Positions 1 through 9,085 of a stretch of DNA of 64,000 bases are shown here, one piece after another. The stretch comes from Spiroplasma_E ixodetis_B. GTDB lineage: Bacteria; Bacillota_I; Bacilli_A; Mycoplasmatales; VBWQ01. A model generated the notes under the pieces. That model saw only the letters and a program-made list of their open reading frames with translations, made no database searches and was not told the DNA's origin. Each line of letters begins with the position of its first letter. Positions within the stretch are counted from its first letter, which is position 1. The position numbers and the translations under genes are program-made. The stretch covers positions 248,001 through 312,000 of the forward strand of contig NZ_AP028955.1 in NCBI RefSeq assembly GCF_040369795.1. Direction: 5' to 3'.

Positions 1-2178
1 ATTGGTACGTTTGCTGCTTTGGGTTTAAGTAAAACAAAAAAAATAACACGTAACATTACTTTAGGGATTACTAATATTCCTTTAGTTAATGCTGATATTG
101 TTACTGCTGTTTCTTTAATGTTATTATTTATGGCATTTGGTTTTAGTTTTGGTCTTGGAACATTAATTTTTGCTCATATTTCTTTTAATATTCCTTATGT
201 TATTATTACTGTTTTACCAAAAATTAAATCAATAAATATGTCACAATTAGAAGCAAGTCAAGATTTAGGAGCGACCCCTTGATATACGCTACGTAAAATT
301 GTATTACCAACAATTAAACCAGCAATAATTGCCGGTGCAGCTATTGCGTTTGCTATGAGTTTTGATGATTTTTTAATTTCTTATTTTACTGGTGGTAATA
401 CTTCTAACGTTTCAACTTTTATTTATTCTTTAAAACGAATTAAGCCTTATATTAATGCTTTTTCAACAATTATTATTTTATTAATTGCAGTACTTATTAT
501 TTCTTGAAATACTTATGTTCTTTGCAAAAAACAAATTAAACAACGTAATGAAAAAATTGATAAAGGTATTTATCATGATAAAAAAATTATTAAAACTGAG
601 AAGTTGTTAACTAAATATTATTTACAATTAAATAGTTTTAACTATAAAAAGGTTAAGAGTAAAGGTAGAAAGCGTAAATCATTATATAGTGATGGTAATT
701 TTGAAATTGTAACTGAGCAAGATATTATTAAAATTCAAGATTATATTAAAAATCACCCGAAACTTATTAATCAAATTTCTAAACTTGAAGCAAAACTTGA
801 GATAGAATCAATTTGAATTGAACATATAAAGAATAAGATTAAAAAAAAGAAAGAGTTGAAAGAAGAACGCTCAAAATCAAGAAGAGAGAAGTATCGTTTT
901 TTACTATGACCGTGAAAATTAATTATGATTAGTATCATCTTATTATCAAGTTTTATTAGTTTGGGTGTTTTCTATATTTATACTAATGTTTATGATTTAT
1001 CAATTGCTAATTGAGGCGAATATATGAATCCCAATATTTTAAAAGAATTTGAAAATAAATATCAAGTCAAAATAAAATACTCAACTTTTGATGATAATGA
1101 ATCATTGTATGCTAAATTGTATACTACTAGTTATGATGTAATGGTTCCTAGTGATTATATGGTTGCTAAATTAGCAAGTGAAGATAAACTTTTTCCAATT
1201 GCAACAAAAAATTCTGCAGGTGATATTGAGTATGATAGTAGAATTGATTTTAATCCAAAAGAAGATATTAATCATGATTTATATGAATTAATGAATAAAT
1301 ATCAAGTTGAAAATAGTGATGTAATTTTAAATAAATTTGGTTTAAATAGTTATAGTATTCCTTATTTTTGAGGTGATGTTGTATTAGTAATTAATACTAC
1401 TAATGAAAATATCCTTCGTGATCTTGGTATTAATGATGATGGTTCAAATGTTCAATGAAGTGTTTTAACAGATGCTGAAAAATTGGGTAAACGTATCGTT
1501 TTAAATGATGATATGTATAACTTATTTATGACTGCGCTTACTGATTTACACTATAAAAATAAATGAGGAGAAAATACTGGTTCAGATCAATATAATCAAG
1601 TAGGAAATGAATTTTCTGATAATATTAATGCTCATAGTCCAATTGAAATTAAAGATGCAACTGATTGGTTAGAACCAGTTATCAAAAATAAAAATACAAA
1701 ATTATTAAATGATGATATTGTTGATGAAATTAGCGATAAAAATAAATGGGATGTAGCAATGATGTATAACGGTGATTTATTATCTGCAATTGCTGATAAT
1801 CCTGATCTTTATAATGGTAAGTACCTTGTTGTTAGACCATATATGGGAACTAATGTTTGAAATGATGATATGGTAATTAGTAAAGATTCTCCTCATAAAG
1901 ATTTAGCTTTTAAATTTATTAATTATATAATGCAAAAGCAAACACAAGTTGATTTAAGTAGTGAATTTGGTTATACCTCACCTTTACAAGCAACTATGGA
2001 TGAAGTTAGTAATAATTTTTCAACAGAAATTTGAAAGCATGTATATATTCCAAAAGATGGCCAATTACCCGATCCATTAGATCCAAGTAAGCATCACGAA
2101 GGATATTTTAACGGTTTATATACTCGTAGTTTTGACCCGCAAATGCAAACTGCTTATAATAGATTATTAGCACGTTAA
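1..2178 (+). CDS. potCD: Spermidine/putrescine ABC transporter PotC permease-PotD binding protein fusion, 5' partial
   Basis: The frame is open from base 1 to TAA at 2176, reading TGA as Trp, and the start lies before the window. The first ~170 residues are the C-terminal half of a PotC-type permease: hydrophobic segments and the EAA loop around 'EASQDLGATPW'. A strongly charged linker of about 130 residues follows, then one transmembrane segment (about bases 925-985). The rest is a PotD-like polyamine-binding domain that would be displayed outside the cell ('DVMVPSDYMVAKL', 'IPYFWGD'). Fusion of permease and binding protein anchors the receptor in a wall-less cell and is known in Mollicutes. 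potA and potB are expected upstream, outside the window. An IS3 element begins 9 bp after the stop. Confidence 0.93.
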
Positions 2179-2262
2179 TAAAATATTGGATGGGTTACAC
2201 TTTATTGGACACTAATTACGTAGACAAGTGAACAAATTAGTTAAAAGAAAGGAATTATAATT

Positions 2263-2541
2263 ATGGCCAATATTAACTCATATTCAGATGAATTTAAAAA
2301 ACAAATAGTAGCTTTATATCAAAGTGGTAAGTCAGTGTCTTGTCTTGCTAAAGAGTACAATGTTACAAGAGCAGCTACTTATAATTGAATTAAGCAATTT
2401 ACTAATTCAGGCAGTTTCAAAACCAAAGATAACCGTTCTGTTGAAGAAAATGAATTAATTAAATTAAGAAAAGAATTAAAACAATTAAGAATGGAAAATG
2501 ATATTTTAAAGCAAGCAGCACTAATAATAGGCAGAAAATAG
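2263..2541 (+). CDS. IS3-family transposase OrfA (helix-turn-helix)
   Basis: A 92-aa protein starting at ATG with the AAGGAA Shine-Dalgarno about 8 bases upstream. It has an N-terminal helix-turn-helix of the HTH_Tnp_1 type ('SCLAKEYNVTRAATYNWIKQ') and a C-terminal leucine-zipper-like segment ending near 'LRMENDILKQAALI'. This matches IS3 OrfA, which binds the ends and is fused to OrfB by -1 frameshifting. This frame is intact, but its OrfB partner is broken, so the element cannot move by itself. Confidence 0.85.
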
Positions 2542-2584
2542 AAATTATTACTAAAAATAAAGTTAAATATAAAATTCGTACAAT

Positions 2585-3511
2585 AGACATATTCCGTAAA
2601 TAAATTTTTTAAAAGTCAATTAATAATTTAAAATTTATTTTATAATTTCTTTATTAATAAATTAATAAGGTGTTGATAAAAATGAATTTTGAAAATTTAA
2701 AAAAATTAAAAAATGAACAATTTTATAGATATTTTGGTATAAAACGTTTTCATTTTGATGAAATGTTAACAAAATTAATTGAAATAGAAAATTTAAAAAA
2801 AACTAAAGGTAGAAAATATAAACTTTCAGTTGAAGAAAGATTGATGATGACTTTAGTATACTGAAAAGAATATTATACTTTTTTCCAAATGAGTATTAAA
2901 TATAAAATGAGTGCATCAAGTTGTTTTCGAAATATTACTTGAGTAGAAAATAAACTTAGTGATGACAAAGATTATCAGTTTTTAAAAACAAAATATAAAT
3001 CAAAAATTGAGAAAAAACAAGAAGATTTAAATGAATTTCAATTTTATTTAATTGATTCAACTGAAATTGAAATTGAAAGACCAACTAAAAAAAACTACAG
3101 TTAGAATATTTTTCTGGTAAAAGTTGAATGTTTTCTATAAAATTTCAAATTATATATGACTTTTTTAATAAAAAAATTGTTGATATTTTTGCTTGATTAA
3201 AAAGATTCAAAATTTTAATAAATAAATGTAGAAAAAGTATATTTAGACTTATGTACTTAAGATTTAACTTACTTTGTGAAATTTTTAATAAAACAAAACC
3301 ATTAAAATAAAAAAATATTTTTAATATTTTTTTAAAAATTTAAATTTTTATCAAGTTAATATAAAAATAATATTAACAATTTTTGTGTTTGAAATATAAA
3401 TTTATTTTTAAAGTATTTTTTTAAAAATATTAACTTCTATAATTATTAACACTAAAAAATTTATAAATATTATTATTGACAATTGATTAAATTTATTTAC
3501 GGAATATGTCT
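2585..3511 (+). mobile_element. IS5-family element, copy A, internally deleted, with AAT target duplication
   Basis: The ends AGACATATTCCGTAAATAAA and its inverse are near-perfect terminal inverted repeats. AAT is duplicated at 2582-2584 and 3512-3514; removing one copy restores the IS3 sequence seen at 54426. The element is about 220 bp shorter than its relatives because sequence between two TTTTTGC direct repeats has been lost (junction near 3187-3195). Confidence 0.9.
2682..3310 (+). pseudogene. IS5-family transposase (DDE_Tnp_4), internally deleted
   Basis: Starts at ATG after a GGTG ribosome site. The N-terminal HTH_Tnp_4-like part ('LSVEERLMMTLVYWKEYYT') is followed by the first catalytic region 'LIDSTEIEIERP'. 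An 8-A run then supplies the slippery heptamer A_AAA_AAC, after which a -1 shift is needed to continue into 'LQLEYFSGKSWMFSIKFQ'. The middle DDE region is deleted; only the C-terminal 'LKRFKILINKCRKSIFR' part remains. Confidence 0.8.
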
Positions 3512-4375
3512 AATGTGTCGTTTTTTAAAAATCTCTAAATCAACATATTATTTTAATTTCAAGAAAAAAGAAGATAAAATTCAAAATAATATGTATGATG
3601 AAACTGTTATTAGCGCTTTTAAAGAAAATAAAGAAGCTTATGGAACAAGAAGATTAAAAGTTGTTCTAAAAGAAAAGAAAATTAATTTATCAAGACGAAA
3701 AATTAAAAAAATTATGAATAAACATAATTTAATATCAAAACACACTAAATTATCATAATAAAGTCAATGATAGTCAAATTACTAATCTTGTTAATAGAGA
3801 CTTTAATAATAGGCTTAAAAATGAAGTTATTGTTAGTGATTTAACTTATGTTCAAGTTAATGGTAAATGAAACTATATTTGCTTATTAATCAACCTGTAA
3901 AATCGCGAAATTATTGGACATAGTGTAGGTACTAAAAAAGATGCATCATTAGTATATCAAGCATTTATGTGCTCAAATCATTGTTTAAAAAATATTAAAA
4001 ATATTTCATAGCGATCGCGGTAATGAATTTAATAATAAAACTATTGATAAACTTTTATTAGCCTTAAATATTACCCGCTCTTTAAGCAAAAAAGGTTGTC
4101 CTTATGATAACGCTGTTCCTGAAGCAACTTTCAAAACTTTCAAAACAGAATTTATTAATGATAAAAATTTTACATCATTAATCCAATTAAAATTAGAATT
4201 ATTTGATTATATCAATTGATACAGCAACATAAGAATCCACAGCACTCTAAACTACTTAACCCCCATAAAACACCAAGCACAAATGTCTGCCAAAAAACAG
4301 TCCTAAAAAAAGTTGCCATTCCATAAATTGTAATATTAAGTTTAAAAAAAGATAAAAAAATATTGTGACTTATAG

Positions 4376-4396
4376 TATAATTTAATACGAAAGGAG
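4376..4396 (+). promoter_or_regulatory. -10 box and ribosome site of the HNH gene
   Basis: TATAAT at 4376-4381 is followed by AAGGAG at 4391-4396, ten bases before the GTG start at 4407. No clear -35 box is seen. Its upstream part would lie close to the IS3 right end at 4323, so the insertion may have altered expression. Confidence 0.45.
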
Positions 4397-4406
4397 TTAA
4401 TTCATT

Positions 4407-4691
4407 GTGACACGTCGTAAAAAGTGAGAAAAAAAAGACAAAGAAAAAATATGAAACTATTCTATTCAAAAAATGGAGAAATATTTTAAAGGATTATCTG
4501 AATTTTGAACATTGAATGTGCAAGCTCCTTGTCCGTGATGTTGTTTGCCAATGATAAAAGGCGCTTATCAAGGTGAACAACCAACTTCAGCATTTGCTTG
4601 AAATATTGATCACATTGATGGTGATCCAAATAATAATAGTTTAGAAAATTTACAACCAATGCATGTTGAATGTAATATTAAAAAAAATTAA
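4407..4691 (+). CDS. Small HNH endonuclease-like protein
   Basis: A 94-aa reading frame (TGA = Trp, GTG start with AAGGAG ten bases upstream). The N-terminal half is basic. Residues ~40-90 hold a zinc-type HNH fold: a CPWC knuckle, then 'DHIDGDPNNNSLENLQ', then a His and Cys in 'PMHVECN'. The invariant DH, the central N residues and the Cys pairs fit an HNH nuclease; such small stand-alone HNH proteins are found in phages, plasmids and mobile introns. It sits alone between an IS3 right end and an IS1595-like element and has its own terminator. The target is unknown. It is not visibly damaged. Confidence 0.75.
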
Positions 4692-4695
4692 TCAT

Positions 4696-4744
4696 AAATT
4701 AAAAATTCAATCACTATTTAATTTAATCATTGAATTTTTAATTT
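4696..4744 (+). terminator. Intrinsic terminator-like hairpin after the HNH gene
   Basis: A perfect 16-bp inverted repeat, arms 4696-4711 and 4729-4744 (left arm AAATTAAAAATTCAAT), 17-base loop, just after the stop codon and followed by a T-rich stretch. Confidence 0.6.
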
Positions 4745-4766
4745 AATTTTTATCTTAATTAAGAAA

Positions 4767-5713
4767 GGAAATTATCCCCACATGTACTAGTGTCGAGGAA
4801 AAAATGAATTGAAATAATTTTTCAATAGCATATTTCAAAATGAAAACGATTGTTTGAAATATATAGCGAAGTTGAAAGTAATGAAATGTATCCGGTGTGC
4901 CTCTTCTAGTTTGAATGTTTCTGATTTTAGAAGAATAAGATTTTTGAAATGTAATCAAACATTTAGTATTCTTCATGACACCATTTTTCACAATTCACAA
5001 ACACCTTTGACATCTTGGTTTTATCTCATCTTTAGATGAATAAAGACAAAGCATGGTATACCATCAACAGATGTTGCAAGGGAATTGGGTGTGACATATA
5101 AAACAACTTGAAGAATGGGTCATGAAATCAGAACTAGAATTTGGAATCAAGATGCAGGGTTCATTGATGATGGCACAGCACAGATGAATGAAATGTATCT
5201 TTCACATGTAGTTTTTAAAAAACAAGGATTTTCCTTGTTTTTTAAAAAATTGATTGTTGTAGTTTATGAGAAAACCAGCAACAAACTAATTGTGAAAGTA
5301 TTGAAAAAAGCAGATGAGAAAAACCTTTTATGATTTGCATTGAAACGCATTTCTACTGGGTGTTGCCTATTTACGGATTCTTGGAAGGGATATGGAAGTT
5401 TCAAAAACTTCTATCACAAACATGAAATCGTAAATCATGAAGTTGGGTATGTGTCATCAACAGGTGTAAACACAAAGCAGATTGAATCTGCATGAAAACA
5501 CATCCGACGAACTTTTCGAACACACATAAAAGTTTCAAAACACAATATTCATTTATATGCAAAAGAAGCTGCATATAAATTCAATAAGATACCTAGTTTT
5601 GAAACTATAATTTTGTGTTTGATTTAGATACATGTGGGGATAATTTCCTAGATAGGCTTTTATCTCCATTTATGTGATAAAATTTAAAAATAGTACATAA
5701 AGGGATAAAAACC
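4767..5713 (+). mobile_element. IS1595-family (ISXO2-like) element, copy 1, 947 bp
   Basis: The left end GGAAATTATCCCCACATGTA and the inverse of the right end GGTTTTTATCCCTTTATGTA are imperfect terminal repeats. TTAAGAAA is duplicated at 4759-4766 and 5714-5721, an 8-bp target duplication. The same 947-bp unit recurs at 53352-54298 with a different 8-bp duplication, which confirms both borders. An inverted copy of the left end lies internally at about 5628-5647. Confidence 0.9.
4854..5627 (+). pseudogene. IS1595-family transposase with an altered catalytic Asp
   Basis: The frame (TGA = Trp) from TTG 4854 to TAG 5625 has a zinc-ribbon start ('CIRCASS'; the second knuckle has lost a Cys in this copy) and an ISXO2-like catalytic core. 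The first DDE Asp is changed: 'QMNEMYL' here against 'QMDEMYL' at 53439. Further motifs are 'LFTDSWKGY' and 'STGVNTKQIESAWKHIR'. A TAG blocks reading from the upstream ATG at 4803, so either translation starts at TTG or both copies share a frameshift. Probably inactive. Confidence 0.75.
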
Positions 5714-5765
5714 TTAAGAAAAATTATTTTACTATTAGTGCTCTTTTTAATTAAAAATATTCAAT

Positions 5766-6143
5766 AGACATATTCCGTAAATAAATTTAATCAATTGTCA
5801 ATAATAATATTTATAAATTTTTTAGTGTTAATAATTATAGAAGTTAATATTTTTAAAAAAATACTTTAAAAATAAATTTATATTTCAAACACAAAAATTG
5901 TTAATATTATTTTTATATTAACTTGATAAAAATTTAAATTTTTAAAAAAATATTTTTAATATTTTTTTATTTTAATGGTTTTGTTTTATTAAAAATTTCA
6001 CAAAGTAAGTTAAATCTTAAGTACATAAGTCTAAATATACTTTTTCTACATTTATTTATTAAAATTTTGAATATTTTTAATCAAGCAAAAACATGTTCAA
6101 CTTTAATTCTAATTTTTGAAATAATTTTATTGTATATTTTTTC
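5766..6143 (-). mobile_element. IS5-family element, copy B, 3' fragment
   Basis: Starts with the AGACATATTCCGTAAATAAA end preceded by AAT and runs in reverse orientation. Only the transposase C-terminus remains (stop at 5967; 'EHVFA' region near 6090). It is cut at 6143 by the 5' end of an IS256 copy. The 45 bp between this and the IS1595 duplication is the only non-IS DNA here. Confidence 0.85.
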
Positions 6144-7103
6144 GGTAATGTTTAGTAATCTGTGTAACTTACAAAAATAACTATGTTTAATTAATTATAG
6201 TAAATAAAATTAAATAACTAGAAAGAGTGAGTTACGTATGTCTAAAAAACAAAATATTAATAATAATGATCCAATATCAAAAGCAGTAGATTTATTATTA
6301 GAAAATACTGAAGATTTAACAACAGTTTTTAAAGAGGGAGGTTTATATAAAAAATTAACAAAAAGATTAGTTGAAAAAATGTTGAATTCTGAAATGCAAA
6401 ATTATTTAGGATATGAAAAAAATCAACATAATACTAGTGAAAATGCTCGTAATGGTATAAGTTCAAAAAAATTAATAACCCAACAAGGCAAAATTGAGAT
6501 TAATGTACCACAAGATCGTAATAGTAATTTTGAGCCAGTAATAGTTGCAAAAAGACAAAGAAGATTTGGTGGTTTTGATCAACAAGTTCTTTCATTATAT
6601 GCCAAAGGCATGACTTTATCAGATATTAGAATGCAGTTACAAGAGTTATATCATGGTGCTGATATTAGTGAAAGTGTTATTAGTAAAATTACTGATGATT
6701 TTATTGATGATGTTAAAGCATGACAAAATCGGCCATTAGAAAGTGTTTATCCGATTGTTTATTTTGATTGTATAGTAGTTAAAGTACGACAAGATAAACG
6801 CATTATTAACAAATCAGTTTATATAGCACTAGGAGTTGATTTAGAAGTTAAAAAAGATATTTTAGGTTTATGAATTAGCGAAAATGAAGGTTCTAAGTTT
6901 TGATTATCTAATTTCACATAAATGAAAAATCGAGGCTTAAATGATATTCTTATTGCTTGTAGTGACAATTTAACAGGAATGTCAGAAGCAATACAATCAG
7001 TTTATCCTAAAACCGAACATCAATTATGCATAGTTCATCAAATTAGAAATAGTTTAAAATATGTTTCATACAAACATAGAAAGTCACTAGTTACAGATTT
7101 AAA
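6144..7103 (+). mobile_element. IS256-family element, 3'-truncated (copy K1)
   Basis: Begins with the IS256 5' terminus GGTAATGTTTAGTAATCTGT. It is cut at 7103, within the codons for 'VTDLK', where the 5' terminus of another IS256 copy in the same orientation starts. No 3' end is present. Confidence 0.88.
6238..7103 (+). pseudogene. IS256-family transposase, nonsense-mutated and truncated
   Basis: Opens with 'MSKKQNINNNDPISKAVDLL' and contains the mutator-type core 'YPIVYFDCIVVKVRQDKR' and 'CSDNLTGMSEAI'. A TAA at 6919 replaces a Glu codon, and the C-terminal third is missing. Confidence 0.85.
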
Positions 7104-7965
7104 GGTAATGTTTAGTAATCTGTGTAACTTACAAAAATAACTATATTTAATTAATTCTAGTAAATAAAATTAAATAAATAGAAAGAGTGAGTTACTTATG
7201 TCTAAAAAACAAAATATTAATAATAATGACCCAATATCAAAAGCAGTAGATTTATTACTAGAAAATACTGAAGATTTAACAACAGTTTTTAAAGAGGGAG
7301 ATTTATATAAAGAATTAACAAAAAGATTAGTTGAAAAAATGTTGAATTCTGAAATGCAAAATTATTTAGGATATGAAAAAAATAAACATAATAATAGTGA
7401 TAATGCTCGTAATGGTATAAGTTCAAAAAAATTAATAACTCAACAAGGTAAAATTGAGATTAATGTACCACAAGAACGTAATATTAATTTTGAGCCAGTA
7501 ATAGTTGCAAAAAGACAAATAAGATTTGATGGTTTTGATCAACAAGTTCTTTCATTATATGCCAAAGGCATGACTTTATCAGATATTAGAATGCAGTTAC
7601 AAGAGTTATATCATGGTACTGATATTAGTGAAAGTGTTATTAGTCAAATTACTGATGATGTTATTGATGATGTTAAAGCATGACAAAATCGGCCATTAGA
7701 AATTGTTTATCCGATTGTTTATTTTGATTGTATAGTAGTTAAAGTACGACAAGATAAACGCATTATTAACAAATCAGTTTATATAGCACTAGGAGTTGAT
7801 TTAGAAGGTAAAAAAGATGTTTTAGGCTTATTAATTAGCGAAAATGAAGGTTCTAAGTTTTGATTATCTAATTTCACAGAAATGAAAAATCGAGGCTTAA
7901 ATGATATTCTTATGGCTTGTAGTGACAATTTAACAGGAATGTCAGAAGCAATACAATCAGTTTAT
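7104..7965 (+). mobile_element. IS256-family element, 3'-truncated (copy K2), tandem to K1
   Basis: A second IS256 5' terminus follows K1 head to tail. The transposase (ATG 7198) reads as far as 'AIQSVY' at about 7965 and then stops matching its relatives. The tandem of two headless-to-tail copies is repeated at 23456-26081. Confidence 0.85.
7198..7965 (+). pseudogene. IS256-family transposase, C-terminally truncated
   Basis: Same family as 6238 with a few substitutions (for example 'DLYKELTK', 'QERNINFEP'). The frame is open up to the breakpoint at about 7965 but lacks the last ~160 residues, including the catalytic Glu region. Confidence 0.83.
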
Positions 7966-7968
7966 AAC

Positions 7969-8051
7969 CGAGGGACTTTCCTAAAAACTGTGTTTTTTAA
8001 ATAAATTTTAGTTGTAAAATCACTAAGTTACACAGATTACTAAACATTACC
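7969..8051 (-). mobile_element. 83-bp mini-element made of two IS256-type ends
   Basis: The right end (8025-8051) is exactly the inverted IS256 5' terminus. The left end GAGGGACTTTCCTAAAAACT resembles the IS256 3' terminus GAGGCTTTTTAAAAATCTGT but is not identical to it. Only ~30 bp lie between. It may be an internally deleted IS256 relative (MITE-like) or the scar of the lost left-hand IS256 copy at the plasmid junction. Confidence 0.5.
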
Positions 8052-8059
8052 ACAGAAAT
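8052..8059. repeat. IS256 target duplication ACAGAAAT, left copy
   Basis: Directly follows the inverted IS256 5' terminus (ATTACC). The identical 8-mer at 15437-15444 directly precedes the IS256 3' terminus (GAGGC). Both lie in the rep gene. Confidence 0.85.
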
Positions 8060-8252
8060 TGCTAAGTCAATACTCCATATATTTATGTGGTTCTTTTTTA
8101 TTTCAATCTAATTTTTGTAAAGAACTTAACATAGCAAAATTAAACAATCTTTGTGTCATAATTCCAGCACATTCACTAGTTATTGCACGAACAATCATAT
8201 TAGACGTTTTAATAAATTTATTATCTTGTTTGTTTACTAAATCCTTTGACAT
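8052..8252 (-). pseudogene. rep: Plasmid replication initiator (Rep_3 type), 5' part
   Basis: Starts at ATG 8252 with an AAAGGGG ribosome site. It encodes about 66 residues, 'MSKDLVNKQDNKFIKTSNMI' through 'EYWLSNFC', with two TGA-Trp codons. The pattern (an N-terminal 'NK.I..SN..V' followed by a helix with 'QRLFNFAMLSSL') is that of Rep_3/RepB initiators. The frame runs into the IS256-side 8-mer at 8052-8059. Across the deduced plasmid junction it continues in frame into 'RYFGIAQHKLYDKV' at 15436 and downwards. It is separated from its remainder by 6.4 kb and so is non-functional. Confidence 0.72.
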
Positions 8253-8600
8253 AATTTAACCCCTTTTAAACCTATTTACTAATTTAAGATTATTATATCT
8301 CATTCATTAATTGAATTATTTATTGTACAATTATTAAGTTACTAGTGTGTGGCTTTGGAGAGTGGCACTGGTAACGATTATATTTAATTAAAGATTACAC
8401 TTGAAATTTTAATTAAATATGATAAATTTAGAACATAAAAATTTAATATAACATTAGGTACAATCTCCAAATTATTATGCCTATCTAAAAAGATATTTTT
8501 TTCTTTATTTTAAATTAAGAAAATTTAAAAATATTTGAGTCGTAACCTATGTTGTTACGATTTTTATTTTTAAAACCACTTTTTGAAAGGAAGACTCTTT
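8253..8600. promoter_or_regulatory. Plasmid intergenic region with inverted repeats, candidate origin/rep control region
   Basis: No gene seen. A perfect 13-bp inverted repeat (8380-8392 and 8408-8420, ATATTTAATTAAA) lies upstream of rep. A second hairpin, TCGTAAC/GTTACGA (8540-8560) followed by TTTTT, looks like a rho-independent terminator or attenuator just before the ORF at 8601. Upstream inverted repeats and a terminator are common in Rep_3 plasmid origins; no clear iteron array is seen. Confidence 0.4.
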
Positions 8601-8768
8601 ATGAAATGTAATTATTTTTATAAAAAACCAAACGTTGTAGTTAAAACAAAACATAAAACAGTTAATTTTGATATGTATTTGTGTAATGCTCATAGCAAAG
8701 AAGAAATAGTTTATTTAAATACTAAATGTAAAAATAAAGAAAGTGATAACCATGCAATTATCAAATAA
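8601..8768 (+). CDS. Small plasmid-encoded protein, unknown
   Basis: A 55-aa frame, ATG at 8601 with GAAAGG 12 bases upstream. Residues 'MKCNYFYKKP' and 'MYLCNAH' place two Cys and a His so that a small metal site is possible, but no family is recognised. Its 3' end overlaps the next ORF start (8752) by 17 bases, which suggests an operon. It is rich in Lys and Asn like neighbouring plasmid genes. Confidence 0.55.
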   Translation: MKCNYFYKKPNVVVKTKHKTVNFDMYLCNAHSKEEIVYLNTKCKNKESDNHAIIK

Positions 8769-9042
8769 AGAACAAGAATTGTTATCAGCTTTTCAAACTT
8801 GATTAAGAAAAACTAAACTAAATGATAAGTGTAGTGCATATTTTTTTAGAAAAAACTTGGTTTTACAAGTTTGAGATTCTCAACAAAATCATATTTGTGA
8901 AAGTGTCTGACATAAAGTTGATCAAGATAAATAAGAATATTGTAATAAAAATTCCAACATTACATTTACTATTGATTATTCTTTAACTGAAATTTTTCAA
9001 AGGCAAAAAGATTTTATTTTAGAAACTTTTAAGAAAAATTAA
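8752..9042 (+). pseudogene. Plasmid hypothetical protein interrupted by one TAA
   Basis: ATG 8752 gives 60 codons ('MQLSNKEQELLSAFQTWLRK' to 'HKVDQDK') and ends at TAA 8932. The same frame continues without a stop to TAA 9040 ('NITFTIDYSLTEIFQRQKDF'), with coding-like composition. A single nonsense mutation in a protein of ~96 residues is the simplest reading. Function unknown. An IS630 copy begins 43 bp downstream. Confidence 0.5.
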
Positions 9043-9085
9043 AATTTTTAAACCACTCAGAACAAATGTATAATATTCATGTTTA

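Larger units (their letters stand above)
2542..4306 (+). pseudogene. IS3-family transposase OrfB, interrupted and frameshifted
   Basis: The reading frame resumes after the IS5 insertion at 3515 with 'CRFLKISKSTYYFNF', then HTH_21-like and rve integrase-core segments ('VSDLTYVQVNGKW', 'FHSDRGNEFNN' equivalents, 'CPYDNAVPEATFKTFKTE'). It belongs to the -1 frame relative to OrfA. Damage: IS5 at 2585-3511, a 14-bp deletion near 3755 and an in-frame TAA near 3898. It cannot encode a working DDE integrase. Confidence 0.8.
2187..4323 (+). mobile_element. IS3-family element, copy 1, interrupted by an IS5-family element
   Basis: The left end TGGATGGGTTAC and right end GCCATTCCA form the imperfect terminal repeats shared with the copies at 32825 and 53075. 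It carries orfA (2263) and an orfB in the -1 frame, as usual for IS3. orfB is split by the IS5 copy at 2585-3511. It is further damaged by a 14-bp deletion between 'attatcat' repeats near 3755 and a TAA near 3898. A clear target duplication was not found. Confidence 0.85.

Noticed and set aside
4212..4469. 85-codon minus-strand frame across the IS3 right end and the HNH gene
   Set aside because: It is antisense to IS3 orfB and the HNH gene, has no ribosome site and only a poly-Phe composition mirrored from A-rich coding DNA.
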